From positions 1 through 43,098 of the forward strand of contig JAGOSY010000036.1 in NCBI GenBank assembly GCA_018062085.1: 43,098 nt of DNA, in the 5' to 3' direction. Positions 8,656 through 16,351 of the stretch are shown here, piece by piece. The translations under genes and the position numbers were made by a program. This DNA is from a bacterium. Lineage in GTDB: Bacteria > Cyanobacteriota > Vampirovibrionia > Obscuribacterales > Obscuribacteraceae. Under the pieces are notes generated by a model. That model was not told the origin of the DNA. It searched no databases and was given only the letters and a program-made list of their open reading frames with translations. Every line of letters begins with the position of its first letter. Positions within the stretch are counted from its first letter, which is position 1.

Positions 8656-9792
8656 ATGCCAAACATATACGACATACCGTCACCATATCTGGAGCTACTT
8701 GCCTCTGTAATTGGCGTGTGCGTGGGCAGTTTTCTCAATGTGGTAGCCGTGCGCTCACTGGCCGAAAAATCATTATTGCATCCAGGCTCTCACTGCCCGC
8801 AGTGTCAACATAAATTAGGCTTGAGCGATCTCATTCCCATTTTTTCGTACTGGCTTCTAAAGGGCAGATGCCGCTATTGCCAGGCATCAATTCACTGGCA
8901 TTACCCGTTAGTAGAGCTACTAACTGCCATTGTCTTTGTCGTCATTGTTCATTTCTTCAGCACTATCCCCTGTGACGCCTTTGTCGATCGCAGCTCGATA
9001 ACACTGTTTATGTTGCTATTTGCCTCAACACTTATCGCGGTAACCATCACCGATTTCAAAGAGAAGTTAATTCCTCATGAAATTACCTATCCCATGGTAT
9101 TAGTTGGGCTTGGCTTCAGCCAATTTTTCAGAAACGACCTCTTCGGCTCTCTAGTTGGCGTCGGCGTCAGCTACCTATTGTTTGATTTGATAGCTCACTA
9201 TGGCCTGATGTTCTATCAATGGCTCCATCCTGAAATTTTAGAAGGAGAACAAGGCGATCAAACACAAGAGCATTTAGAGCAAGACCCCTACCTCGATGAT
9301 GTCTTTGACGTATCAGAAGAGATTGACCACGAGCCTCTTGAAGTCATGGGTGGGGCCGATGCTGTTATGGCCGCTGTTATGGGCGCCTGGCTGGGCTGGG
9401 AAAAATTAGCTATTGCTGTGATTGTGGCCTTTATGGTCGGGGCTCTCATGGGGGCAGTCTATCTGTTTGATGAACTACGTAACGAAAAGCTTCTAGCTAA
9501 AGCCTTAAAACCAGCAGCCATTGGCTTTGGCATCATGACAGCAATTCCTCTTTTGGCAGTTTTAGCCATTGTCTTCTACTTCAAGCCAGCGGAAAATCCA
9601 CTATTTAATCCCTCAATTTATATCTTCTGCCTGGCTATGGGTACCGCTGGCGGCACCTTTGGCATACTGACCTCGGGTGTGCGAGTGAGCAAAACCTTCC
9701 CCTTCGGACCAGCCTTGGCCGTTGGCGCGGCTTATGCAATGTCGACAATTTCTCTGTCAAAAGATGGGGGCTTTATCAAGCCTGGGGCATAA
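8656..9792 (+). CDS. pilD: Prepilin peptidase PilD with cytoplasmic insertion
   Basis: This enzyme is an aspartic membrane peptidase that cleaves the leader of type IV prepilins and usually N-methylates the new terminus. The zinc-binding cysteines are present (C47, C50 in HCPQC; C72, C75 in CRYC). The first catalytic aspartate is D133 in TITDFKEKLIP. The second is D235 in GGADAVMAA, where the family normally has a GGGD-like motif. Between them is an acidic insertion of about 45 residues (about 190-232), which predicts an enlarged cytoplasmic loop. At 378 residues it is well above the usual ~260. An additional three or four hydrophobic helices follow. It is placed between the ABC permease and the pilM-pilN fusion. 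Confidence 0.92.
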   Translation: MPNIYDIPSPYLELLASVIGVCVGSFLNVVAVRSLAEKSLLHPGSHCPQCQHKLGLSDLIPIFSYWLLKGRCRYCQASIHWHYPLVELLTAIVFVVIVHFFSTIPCDAFVDRSSITLFMLLFASTLIAVTITDFKEKLIPHEITYPMVLVGLGFSQFFRNDLFGSLVGVGVSYLLFDLIAHYGLMFYQWLHPEILEGEQGDQTQEHLEQDPYLDDVFDVSEEIDHEPLEVMGGADAVMAAVMGAWLGWEKLAIAVIVAFMVGALMGAVYLFDELRNEKLLAKALKPAAIGFGIMTAIPLLAVLAIVFYFKPAENPLFNPSIYIFCLAMGTAGGTFGILTSGVRVSKTFPFGPALAVGAAYAMSTISLSKDGGFIKPGA

Positions 9793-9800
9793 TAACTAGT

Positions 9801-11600
9801 ATGTTTAGTTTCGGCAAGAAAAAAGGGGCCATGCTTGGCCTCGACATAAATAGCGACAGCACTACCTTGATTCAGCTGGATAAAACCAAGTCTGGCATTG
9901 AGGTACAGAAGTTTGCTTGCCAACCAACACCCCCTAATTGCATTCGAGAAGGCCTAATTACCGACCCAGTGACCATGGGCCAGCTTCTTGACGATTTGCT
10001 CAAAGAAGCACAAATACCGACCAATCAAGCTCCCATTATCAACGTTTCGGTGCCGGCACAAGCCGTTGTTATCAGACTGATGCCAGTGCCGGTTGGCATG
10101 CCCCCTGATGAATTGGCCGACGTGGTGACGCAAGAAGCAACCAACCACGTGCCCTTTCCTATCTCAGAGGCCAATTTAGACTGGTGCCAAATGAATGCCA
10201 CAGAGCGCACAGACCCCGATGGTGTGCGCCGAGTCGATGTCATTCTCTCAGCCATTCAACACTCCATTGTCGAATCATACTGGCGTATGGCTGACGCGGC
10301 GGGGGTTAAACTCGGCCGGGTAGAAGTTTCATCACTCTCAGTCATACGAGGGCTGGCTCTGGCTGGTTACTTGGGCTCATCTGGGCACCTTTCGTTAGTG
10401 GTAAACATCCGCCAAGATGCCACCGACATAAATATTGTGCGCAGCGCCATGCCGCTGTTCGGTCGCTCAATCATCCTAGGGGTAGAGGCACTGACTGAAG
10501 CCATTGCTCGCAGCCTCGATTTATCATTTGATCAGGCCATGGAAATACTGCCAGATGTGCCAGTATTCAACATCACACCAACCGACGCTCGCTTGGGTCA
10601 GGCCGGCCAAGTGGCCCGCACCATATTTAGTGACATCGGTGACGAGCTCAACAAATCAGTAGAATTTTATCGTTCGCAGGTTGGCGATGTAAAAATCGAT
10701 CAGGTGATTTTGACTGGCCCGGGCTGCATGATGCCCAACATTGATGAATACTTCACCAGCAAGCTGCGTATCAAGACCATTCTCGGCGACCCCATGCGCG
10801 ATATGCTCGTTGACGAGAGCAAGGTCAGCCCACGCATGCGCCCTATACTAGCGGCCCTGATCGGCTCATCAATTGAGCCAACTTGGAACCCATCAATTAC
10901 AGTAGATCTCGATCTCAACAAAGAAGGGCGCATTCCCCTCGCCCTTGACTTAACCCGCACCCAAAATATTCTGGATGAGCCGCCACCAACTCCCGGCTGG
11001 TACAAGCCTACTACTGCTTACTCTTTCAGCGTACTGTTCTTGTCGTTAGGCGCTTGGCTGTATTTTGCCAACTTCGACGTCCCCCAGGCGCAAAAAGAAA
11101 TCGCAGTAACATCAGCTCTAATTACCGATGGCAACAGTAAACTAGCCGACCTCAAGCGCTTAAGACAAGACAACGAAGTACTAGAGCGCCGCAAACAAGT
11201 TCTAGACCGGCTGGTTGGCGGCGGTAAACACTGGAGCGGCTACTTAGAAGCGGTACGCGACAACACCCCCAAGGGCTTGCAAATCAATCAACTTTCGCTA
11301 AATGACAATGAACTCAAGCTTGAAGGCGCGGCCCTAAACTTCAGCACCGTTTCAAACTTATCAATCAATCTGGGCTCTTCAAGCCTTCTTAGTGATGCCA
11401 ATATTGAGTACGCTCTGCGTCCTGAGAAGAATCCAGACCGAGTAACTTTCTGCGTGCTATCAAAACTGGCCCAAGAGCAAGTCACTGCCCCCGGTGCCAC
11501 TAGTGTAGAAAAACCAAATACCGCAACACTGAAACCTAGCTCATTGATCAGTAGCAAAAGCACCATGACCACAGCCAGCCTAAGAGAGGTGAGTCAATGA
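9801..11600 (+). CDS. pilM: Fused PilM-PilN pilus alignment protein
   Basis: Residues 1 to about 355 match PilM, the actin-like cytoplasmic ATPase-fold protein. Examples are the N-terminal LGLDINSDSTTLIQL, the VPAQAVVIRLMPVP segment, the SLSVIRGLAL region and the ILTGPGCMMPN nucleotide-site loop. A proline-containing linker leads to one membrane helix (about 405-425, FSVLFLSLGAWLYF). A periplasmic part with a coiled-coil heptad region and a PilN-like ferredoxin fold follows (GYLEAVRDNTPKGLQINQL ... LKLEGAALN). In most bacteria PilM and PilN are separate and PilM binds a short N-terminal peptide of PilN; here the two appear as one 599-residue chain. The stop overlaps the pilO start (ATGA). A sequencing frameshift joining two genes is unlikely because the linker reads smoothly. 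Confidence 0.88.
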   Translation: MFSFGKKKGAMLGLDINSDSTTLIQLDKTKSGIEVQKFACQPTPPNCIREGLITDPVTMGQLLDDLLKEAQIPTNQAPIINVSVPAQAVVIRLMPVPVGMPPDELADVVTQEATNHVPFPISEANLDWCQMNATERTDPDGVRRVDVILSAIQHSIVESYWRMADAAGVKLGRVEVSSLSVIRGLALAGYLGSSGHLSLVVNIRQDATDINIVRSAMPLFGRSIILGVEALTEAIARSLDLSFDQAMEILPDVPVFNITPTDARLGQAGQVARTIFSDIGDELNKSVEFYRSQVGDVKIDQVILTGPGCMMPNIDEYFTSKLRIKTILGDPMRDMLVDESKVSPRMRPILAALIGSSIEPTWNPSITVDLDLNKEGRIPLALDLTRTQNILDEPPPTPGWYKPTTAYSFSVLFLSLGAWLYFANFDVPQAQKEIAVTSALITDGNSKLADLKRLRQDNEVLERRKQVLDRLVGGGKHWSGYLEAVRDNTPKGLQINQLSLNDNELKLEGAALNFSTVSNLSINLGSSSLLSDANIEYALRPEKNPDRVTFCVLSKLAQEQVTAPGATSVEKPNTATLKPSSLISSKSTMTTASLREVSQ

Positions 11601-12316
11601 AACTGACTAGCTTCCAGCGCAATGTACTGGCCTTTGGCCCCTTGGCTCTTGGTGCAACAATTCTCGTGGCCATGACTTACCCCGCCTACCTAGACTCAGA
11701 GCGTGAGCATGCCGACTTAGCAGTCAAGAAAAAAGAGTACCAAGAAATCACTCAAAAAATGTCAGAGCGAGACCGTCTAGACAACCTCAAACGCACCCTT
11801 GAAGGTGACATCAATGCCTTGCGTAACTCAGTGCCAAAGGCCCCCTACCTAGACTTGCTAATGCTAGATTTAGAACGCATGGCCAGCGAAAGCAAAGTCA
11901 ATATACTTGCCTTAGAACAGCCAGAGAAAGCAAGCGGACCAAGCGAGACAAATGATCTAGAAGAGTTGATGAAGCCAATTAAGCCAAACCAATCGAAAAT
12001 CTTACCGCAGCTAAAACCTTTTGTCGCGCCCACACCAACTGCGAGCGGTGCCAAGCCGGCAGAAGCCCCCAATCCACTCGGCCTCAAGCAAGTCACCAAG
12101 CGCCTCTTCATCACTGGCGAGTATCAAGATTTGATAGCCTTCGTCAAACATTTAGAGACCTATCAGCGAGTAATTTCACTCAAAGATTTATCGGTGGCAA
12201 TTGCTGCCAGCAGCGACAGCACAGCCTCTAAGAATGTTGCTGGCGAACGAGCACAAAAACTAAAAGCGGCAAAACCAGTAATGTCATTCCTCCTCAACGT
12301 CTATTATTTGCCATGA
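11597..12316 (+). CDS. pilO: Type IV pilus alignment protein PilO
   Basis: PilO partners with PilN in the inner-membrane ring that links the motor to the outer-membrane secretin. The 239-residue product has a short cytoplasmic start, one membrane helix (about 12-30, NVLAFGPLALGATILVAM), and a coiled coil from about 38 to 80 (rich in K/E/R with heptad hydrophobics). A proline/lysine-rich linker follows, then a C-terminal domain with KQVTKRLFITGEYQDLIAFV, which matches the PilO fold in which a conserved G-Y/D-L-F motif appears late. It starts inside the pilM-pilN stop (ATGA), a sign of translational coupling, and is ten bases from the next gene. Identity is based on position and domain arrangement. 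Confidence 0.88.
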   Translation: MKLTSFQRNVLAFGPLALGATILVAMTYPAYLDSEREHADLAVKKKEYQEITQKMSERDRLDNLKRTLEGDINALRNSVPKAPYLDLLMLDLERMASESKVNILALEQPEKASGPSETNDLEELMKPIKPNQSKILPQLKPFVAPTPTASGAKPAEAPNPLGLKQVTKRLFITGEYQDLIAFVKHLETYQRVISLKDLSVAIAASSDSTASKNVAGERAQKLKAAKPVMSFLLNVYYLP

Positions 12317-12326
12317 GAAATGCACA

Positions 12327-13130
12327 ATGAGACTAGCCTTAATAGTCATCTTTGCTCTAATTGCCATCTCGGCGACTTATGCCTGGAGTAATATTTCATC
12401 GGGCCCAGCGCAAGCCAATAAATTTGATCAGGTAACTAAGCTTGAACAAACCAAGCCTGTTCGCACGCGCATAGCTCCGAGCATCGCTCAACAGCCGTCT
12501 CATACGATTCAGACAAATCAAACAAGTCATACAAGTCATACAAGTCATACAACTACGACAACGTCGCCATCGATTTTTCCGCCTAACGCTGGCTCCGAGC
12601 CACCAGGCACAACCATCCCAACAACTCCAATAGCTATTGACGGTCACGCTATCACCCTTGACGCTGCCAGAGTCACAGCTCGCTCAAGCACCGGCAAAGC
12701 CGATCCATTTACTCCCCTTGAGCAAGTCACAGAAGAAAGTACAGCAAAAAAAGCTGCAACCAAATTGCCACCATTTTCTACAGGCTTAGATGTGCCACCA
12801 CCGCCACCAGGTAGCGTCAACCCCTTCGGCACTCATGACCAGAGCCGTCCAGGGCAGCTCAACAGCGGCTTAGACCTAGGTGAATTACCCATGCCTCCAG
12901 ACAATGCTGGCATCAATCACAAAGTTGAACTAGTTGGCATTGTCGGTGATAGAGCAATTTTCACCATCAAAGACAGTTTGCTCAGACGGCGCCACCACTG
13001 GCCCAAGACCTTCACTCTTGCTATTGGCCAATCGTTCGAAAACCTAAAATTGACAGCAATTAAAGACGAAAGCGCTGTGGTTGAAGAAGACGGTCAAACT
13101 TTTAGCAAGCAAATGCCCACCCTAAGATAA
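12327..13130 (+). CDS. PilP/GspC-like periplasmic protein with low-complexity linker
   Basis: This 267-residue protein begins with a single N-terminal membrane helix or uncleaved signal (LALIVIFALIAISATYAW). A long serine/threonine/proline-rich stretch follows, containing a Thr-Ser-His repeat. The last 70 residues (from about 198) read VELVGIVGDRAIFTIKD ... FTLAIGQSFENLKLTAIKDESAVVEEDG. That pattern matches the beta-rich domain of PilP and GspC that contacts the secretin. It follows pilO as PilP does in most pilus operons. PilP is usually a lipoprotein; no lipobox cysteine is visible here, so the assignment as PilP is by fold and position. The linker of more than 120 residues would span the periplasm. 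Confidence 0.7.
   Translation: MRLALIVIFALIAISATYAWSNISSGPAQANKFDQVTKLEQTKPVRTRIAPSIAQQPSHTIQTNQTSHTSHTSHTTTTTSPSIFPPNAGSEPPGTTIPTTPIAIDGHAITLDAARVTARSSTGKADPFTPLEQVTEESTAKKAATKLPPFSTGLDVPPPPPGSVNPFGTHDQSRPGQLNSGLDLGELPMPPDNAGINHKVELVGIVGDRAIFTIKDSLLRRRHHWPKTFTLAIGQSFENLKLTAIKDESAVVEEDGQTFSKQMPTLR
12522..12548 (+). repeat. Three tandem 9-bp units (ACAAGTCAT) in the PilP-like gene
   Basis: ACAAGTCAT occurs three times in direct succession, preceded by a diverged copy (ACAAATCAA at 12513-12521). The unit is in frame and encodes Thr-Ser-His. Slippage here would lengthen or shorten the periplasmic linker by three residues without breaking the frame. Confidence 0.85.
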
Positions 13131-13149
13131 CAACCACTTGAGAGGTCTC

Positions 13150-13701
13150 ATGCAATCAATACAGCAGGCTATTTCAGAATCAATGAGACTAATAGCATCA
13201 ATTGAAGCTGGCACCATGAGCAAAGCTGAGATAACCAGCCAAGTTTCGCAACTATTCAGCAATGAAGTTTCAGCTCGTGGCTTTATGGCTGCCTTAGGCA
13301 CTAGCGATGTCGTACTTTCAGGTGAAGCCAACGAGGGCCTCTTAGAGGGCCTGCGCCAGCACCAAGAGGTAGCCTACGACCTCTTAGTCAAAAATATCAT
13401 CATGTCGGCCAGCGCAGCGGTCAATCATGCAGAGAACGGGCAGCCCGAACAACAAGCAGAATCAGACCATGTCACTAGTCGATGCGTAGAAATCGCCAAA
13501 CAACTGAACGACCCTTCACTCATTGCCAAAGTAGAAGAAGTCTTGGCCGCCATTCACCACTTTGAAGAAGATCCCAAAACCAAACATGATACCCACGCCA
13601 TCTGGTTCAATTTCTTCGAGCGGTGGGGCTACGAAGGCCGCCACCTGCAGGCAGCCAAGCCGCACGTTATGGGCTTACTTGAGAAGCTAAAAATGCAGTG
13701 A
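13150..13701 (+). CDS. Unrecognised protein at the end of the pilus operon
   Basis: The 183-residue product has no signal peptide or membrane helix and looks soluble and mainly helical. It has many Ala, Glu, Ser and Gln and a histidine-rich late section (KTKHDTHAIWFNFFERWGY). I do not recognise a family. A TTG 12 bases earlier is also in frame, but the ATG at 13150 is preceded by AGAGG with suitable spacing and is preferred. It follows the PilP-like gene by 19 bases in the same direction and is eight bases from the next gene, so it is very probably transcribed with the pilus genes. A role in pilus function is inferred from that position only. Confidence 0.75.
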   Translation: MQSIQQAISESMRLIASIEAGTMSKAEITSQVSQLFSNEVSARGFMAALGTSDVVLSGEANEGLLEGLRQHQEVAYDLLVKNIIMSASAAVNHAENGQPEQQAESDHVTSRCVEIAKQLNDPSLIAKVEEVLAAIHHFEEDPKTKHDTHAIWFNFFERWGYEGRHLQAAKPHVMGLLEKLKMQ

Positions 13702-13708
13702 CAATACA

Positions 13709-14599
13709 ATGAAAAAGCACGAGCATTGGAGCGACGATAGAGCTAAAAAGCCCTCATCACGAAACAAGGAAAATAACCCAATCAGTTATAGTAGTGGGCC
13801 AACCTCTGGCCTACCCTTAGTGGTGTTGATCTGCATAATAATTTTGTTTTTTGGCACCGCCTCAGTCTTCATATTCGGCGAGAACCAGCGCAATGAAAAA
13901 ATCAAGAGCGATCTCGTAGCTGCCGACAAAGCTTTTGCCGCAGCAGACTACAAGAGCGCTGAAGCCGATTACTTAATAGTAATAAAAAATTATCCACTGA
14001 CCAACCCGCCTGATGCAGCGACAGGCAAAAAGCACAACACCTTTCAAGACGAGAACCACGCATATGCTGTAGAAAAGCTTGCTCTTAGCCAAATAGCGCA
14101 ACAAAAATATGATGAAGCCCAAAAGAATTTAGAGAGAGCATTAGACCTGCACATACAGTTTATCGACAACAGCCCACGGCAAAGGCGCCGTCGCAAGGAC
14201 GACGAGAGCCGCACAAAGCTCCGAACCAGTCGCCCAGATCAAGAGGCAATTCACATTCTGCGAATTCTCAATAATGAAAGCCAATTGCTATATTTAGAGA
14301 ACAAAAAAGAAGAAGTGCCAAAACTCCTTGATAAAAATTGGTCTATTGTCTTTGCCAAAGAGCCAATTCAGAAGATACAAGACCGCGTCTGTAGTAGGGT
14401 GCTTCAGGCCCAGCTCAGCAGTCTAGAAAAGCGCCAACTCAAAGCACAGGAAGAGACTCTGCACAAACAGATTGACGAAGTGAACCAATGTTCGGCTACA
14501 GAAAAAGCAAGCAAGACAATTGCCATATTGAAAGCACAACTGCCACCAGACAATGCTCAACTAGCCAATTGTGATTTCGGTGTGTTTAGCTTGCAGTGA
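13709..14599 (+). CDS. Single-pass membrane protein with TPR-like repeats, end of the pilus operon
   Basis: The 296-residue protein has about 35 polar, basic residues, then one membrane helix (LPLVVLICIIILFFGTASVF). A helical region follows that contains TPR-type patterns (AFAAADYKSAEADYLIVIKNYP, and IAQQKYDEAQKNLERALDL). The middle carries a cluster of arginines (RQRRRRKDDE), and the rest is helix-rich and charged. The predicted topology places the repeats outside the cytoplasm. In other bacteria a TPR protein (PilF/PilW, Tgl) helps secretin assembly, but that protein is a lipoprotein and this one is not, so no such assignment is made. It ends the plus-strand operon and faces a minus-strand gene 22 bases away. 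Family not recognised. Confidence 0.75.
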   Translation: MKKHEHWSDDRAKKPSSRNKENNPISYSSGPTSGLPLVVLICIIILFFGTASVFIFGENQRNEKIKSDLVAADKAFAAADYKSAEADYLIVIKNYPLTNPPDAATGKKHNTFQDENHAYAVEKLALSQIAQQKYDEAQKNLERALDLHIQFIDNSPRQRRRRKDDESRTKLRTSRPDQEAIHILRILNNESQLLYLENKKEEVPKLLDKNWSIVFAKEPIQKIQDRVCSRVLQAQLSSLEKRQLKAQEETLHKQIDEVNQCSATEKASKTIAILKAQLPPDNAQLANCDFGVFSLQ

Positions 14600-14620
14600 G
14601 CCACCCAGTGCTTAGCGCCG

Positions 14621-14956
14621 TTATTCTCGCTCTTCTCGCAGCTCAAGCTCATGGGTATGAAAGTTTAACCAGTCATCCTTAAACATCTCACCCAAACCAT
14701 ACAACAAATCGAATTTAGCTCTGAATCTACATATCAACACCACTGGGCTATCAGGCTTAATCTCTACTGCCAACAGAGTTGAATCACCAGCCCAACTTCT
14801 TGCCTGCACGGTATGCCAGCCAGCAGGCAAATTAAACTCTCTTCGTTCACCCGATTTGGTTGTTCCCGCCTTCACTTCATCAATGTAAATTGAGACAGAC
14901 ATCAATAAATTAGTAAGTTGTCTTACTCTAAAAACTTTGACATAGCCACTATCCAT
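14621..14956 (-). CDS. Small PEGA-like beta-rich protein
   Basis: The 111-residue product has a central IYIDEVKAGTTKSGE followed by LPAGWHTVQARS and a later PVVLICRF. The 'bound sugar/hydrophobic ligand-like' pattern IYID..x..G.....G...F.LPAG.H.v.a resembles PEGA-like and related small beta-sandwich proteins, in which the chain presents a ligand-binding or structural surface. There is no signal peptide. It is convergent with the pilus operon, 22 bases away, with no evident terminator between. The 5' neighbour on the same strand lies 130 bases upstream. Function unknown. Confidence 0.55.
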   Translation of the reverse strand: MDSGYVKVFRVRQLTNLLMSVSIYIDEVKAGTTKSGERREFNLPAGWHTVQARSWAGDSTLLAVEIKPDSPVVLICRFRAKFDLLYGLGEMFKDDWLNFHTHELELREERE

Positions 14957-15086
14957 GAATCAGCCTCGGCACAATTTTCTGCCCAATCCTAGCCTAAATC
15001 ACGAAGCAATATCAAGCAATGGAAAAGTTCTTTAGAGCAACCTAGAATTTGCACACAGCCTAGCTCGTTGAAGAGGAATCACTTGT

Positions 15087-15491
15087 CTAGCCGAGTGCAA
15101 TGCCATCAATTCCGTGAGGCCATTCAGATTCGATAAATTTCTGCATAGCTGCCTTCATTTCATGGAATTCCCAATCTTTTTCCTCCGCCATTTCTGCTGG
15201 ATTGGAAACAGAATGGCGTTGCCATCGCAGACTTATTCGGTTCTGAGCAATAATCTCAATGAAAAAACCTTCGTAGATTGTGCCGTCAGGACTTTCCCTT
15301 GCTGCTGTTGCCGGAAAGATACCGCGTTCTTCCAGAATTTCTTGAATTACTTCAGTGACGTCAGCCTTAGGAACAGGCAATTTATTTAAACGGCCTAAGC
15401 TTTTGCGTTCCAGAACACTCAGCGTACCACTGAGAACAAGCTTACGGAGAAGTTGTTGATAGGTGGGATTCATATCCTTAAGACTAGTCAT
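15087..15491 (-). CDS. Unrecognised soluble protein
   Basis: The 134-residue product is soluble by composition and I do not recognise its family. It has a helical N-terminal half (LLRKLVLSGTLSVLERKSLGRL), a central acidic helix (VTEVIQEILEERG) and a C-terminal half with alternating hydrophobic residues (GFFIEIIAQNRISLRWQRH). The start at 15491 has AGAGG seven bases upstream. A longer reading to 15572 exists, whose ATG overlaps the stop of the decayed oxidoreductase, but its extra 27 residues are basic and unconvincing. It is the last gene of its direction before the PEGA-like gene. Confidence 0.55.
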   Translation of the reverse strand: MTSLKDMNPTYQQLLRKLVLSGTLSVLERKSLGRLNKLPVPKADVTEVIQEILEERGIFPATAARESPDGTIYEGFFIEIIAQNRISLRWQRHSVSNPAEMAEEKDWEFHEMKAAMQKFIESEWPHGIDGIALG

Positions 15492-15571
15492 ACTTCTGCC
15501 TCTAACGTTCTCTCGCGGAAGCATCCCACCCTTCAGTATTTTCTTCGCAGATCTGATTCTACCATTTATCA

Positions 15572-16221
15572 TTACTTGCCAGCGTCCGATCGCTCGTCCC
15601 AGTTAGGAAAGTACCTTGCATAATCTAAGGGAATCAGCTCAGGAGCAAACTGATCTCTTTTTCCGGTTACGAGAGAGTGTTCGCGTTTGCCTTCTTTTAG
15701 TTCAAACCCAGTTTCATCGGCATACTCATAGGCGGGATCAACACGAATACTACCCTTGGTGCCCACGACTTCAGAGTGAGAGACTTGCTGACAGCCAAAA
15801 CTACAAACGAACGATGCGATTCTGTCATTGGAGAACTTCATGATTACTGCTACTGATTCATCAATCTCTTCAAAGCGAAAATCTGTTCCATTAGTAGCCA
15901 ATGCCGTGACCTCAATCGGTTCTTCTTGAAAAACGTAGCGCGCGGCATTTATGCAATAAATACCAATGTCATACAAAGGCCCGCCACCATGCTCTCGCTG
16001 CGTGCGAATATTCTCTTCACGTACTTGCAGCGTAAACGAAGAATTGAAAAGCATTTGGAATGCCTATCTTACCCAGTTCAAGAGCCTCAACTGTCTTCAT
16101 GTTGGTACGCTCAAAGTGCAAGCGGTAAGCCACCAGTTGCATGTTCAAAAGCTGGTAATACTGCCACTTGAGCGATGTGACCAAGGCCAACCACTGCATA
16201 TCGAACTTTAGACGACCTCAT
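15572..16221 (-). pseudogene. Decayed Gfo/Idh/MocA-family oxidoreductase
   Basis: An AGGTGAAGGA ribosome site precedes ATG at 16221, and the product begins RSSKVRYAVVGLGHIAQVAVLPAF, the Rossmann start of the GFO/IDH/MocA dehydrogenases. That frame ends after 36 residues. The next 35 recognisable residues (LVAYRLHFER ... KTVEALELGKIGI) are in a different frame and belong roughly 100 residues later in a complete protein; the EKP catalytic region in between is missing. A further shift at about 16054 restores NSSFTLQVREENIRTQ and the C-terminal domain (GGGPLYDIGIYCINAARYVF, VGTKGSIRVDPAYEYA), which runs to 15572 and stops shortly after FAPELIPL. So an internal deletion, at least two frame changes and probably a truncated end are visible. 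It would not make an active enzyme. Confidence 0.85.
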
Positions 16222-16351
16222 TCCTTCACCTCTGCGTTTTGTAACCCCGCAGACTGGACTGAGTGCCAAAAGTTCCCTCAAATTTTCATAACAAGTAGGC
16301 CACAAACTGGCAATCACGGCTATTGCGTATGAAGAATCGTCCAACTCAATA

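Noticed and set aside
15490..15572. Extension of the 15087-15491 gene to the ATG at 15572 overlapping the pseudogene stop
   Set aside because: The extra 27 residues are very basic and the inner ATG has a better ribosome site; it may instead be remnant of the oxidoreductase end.
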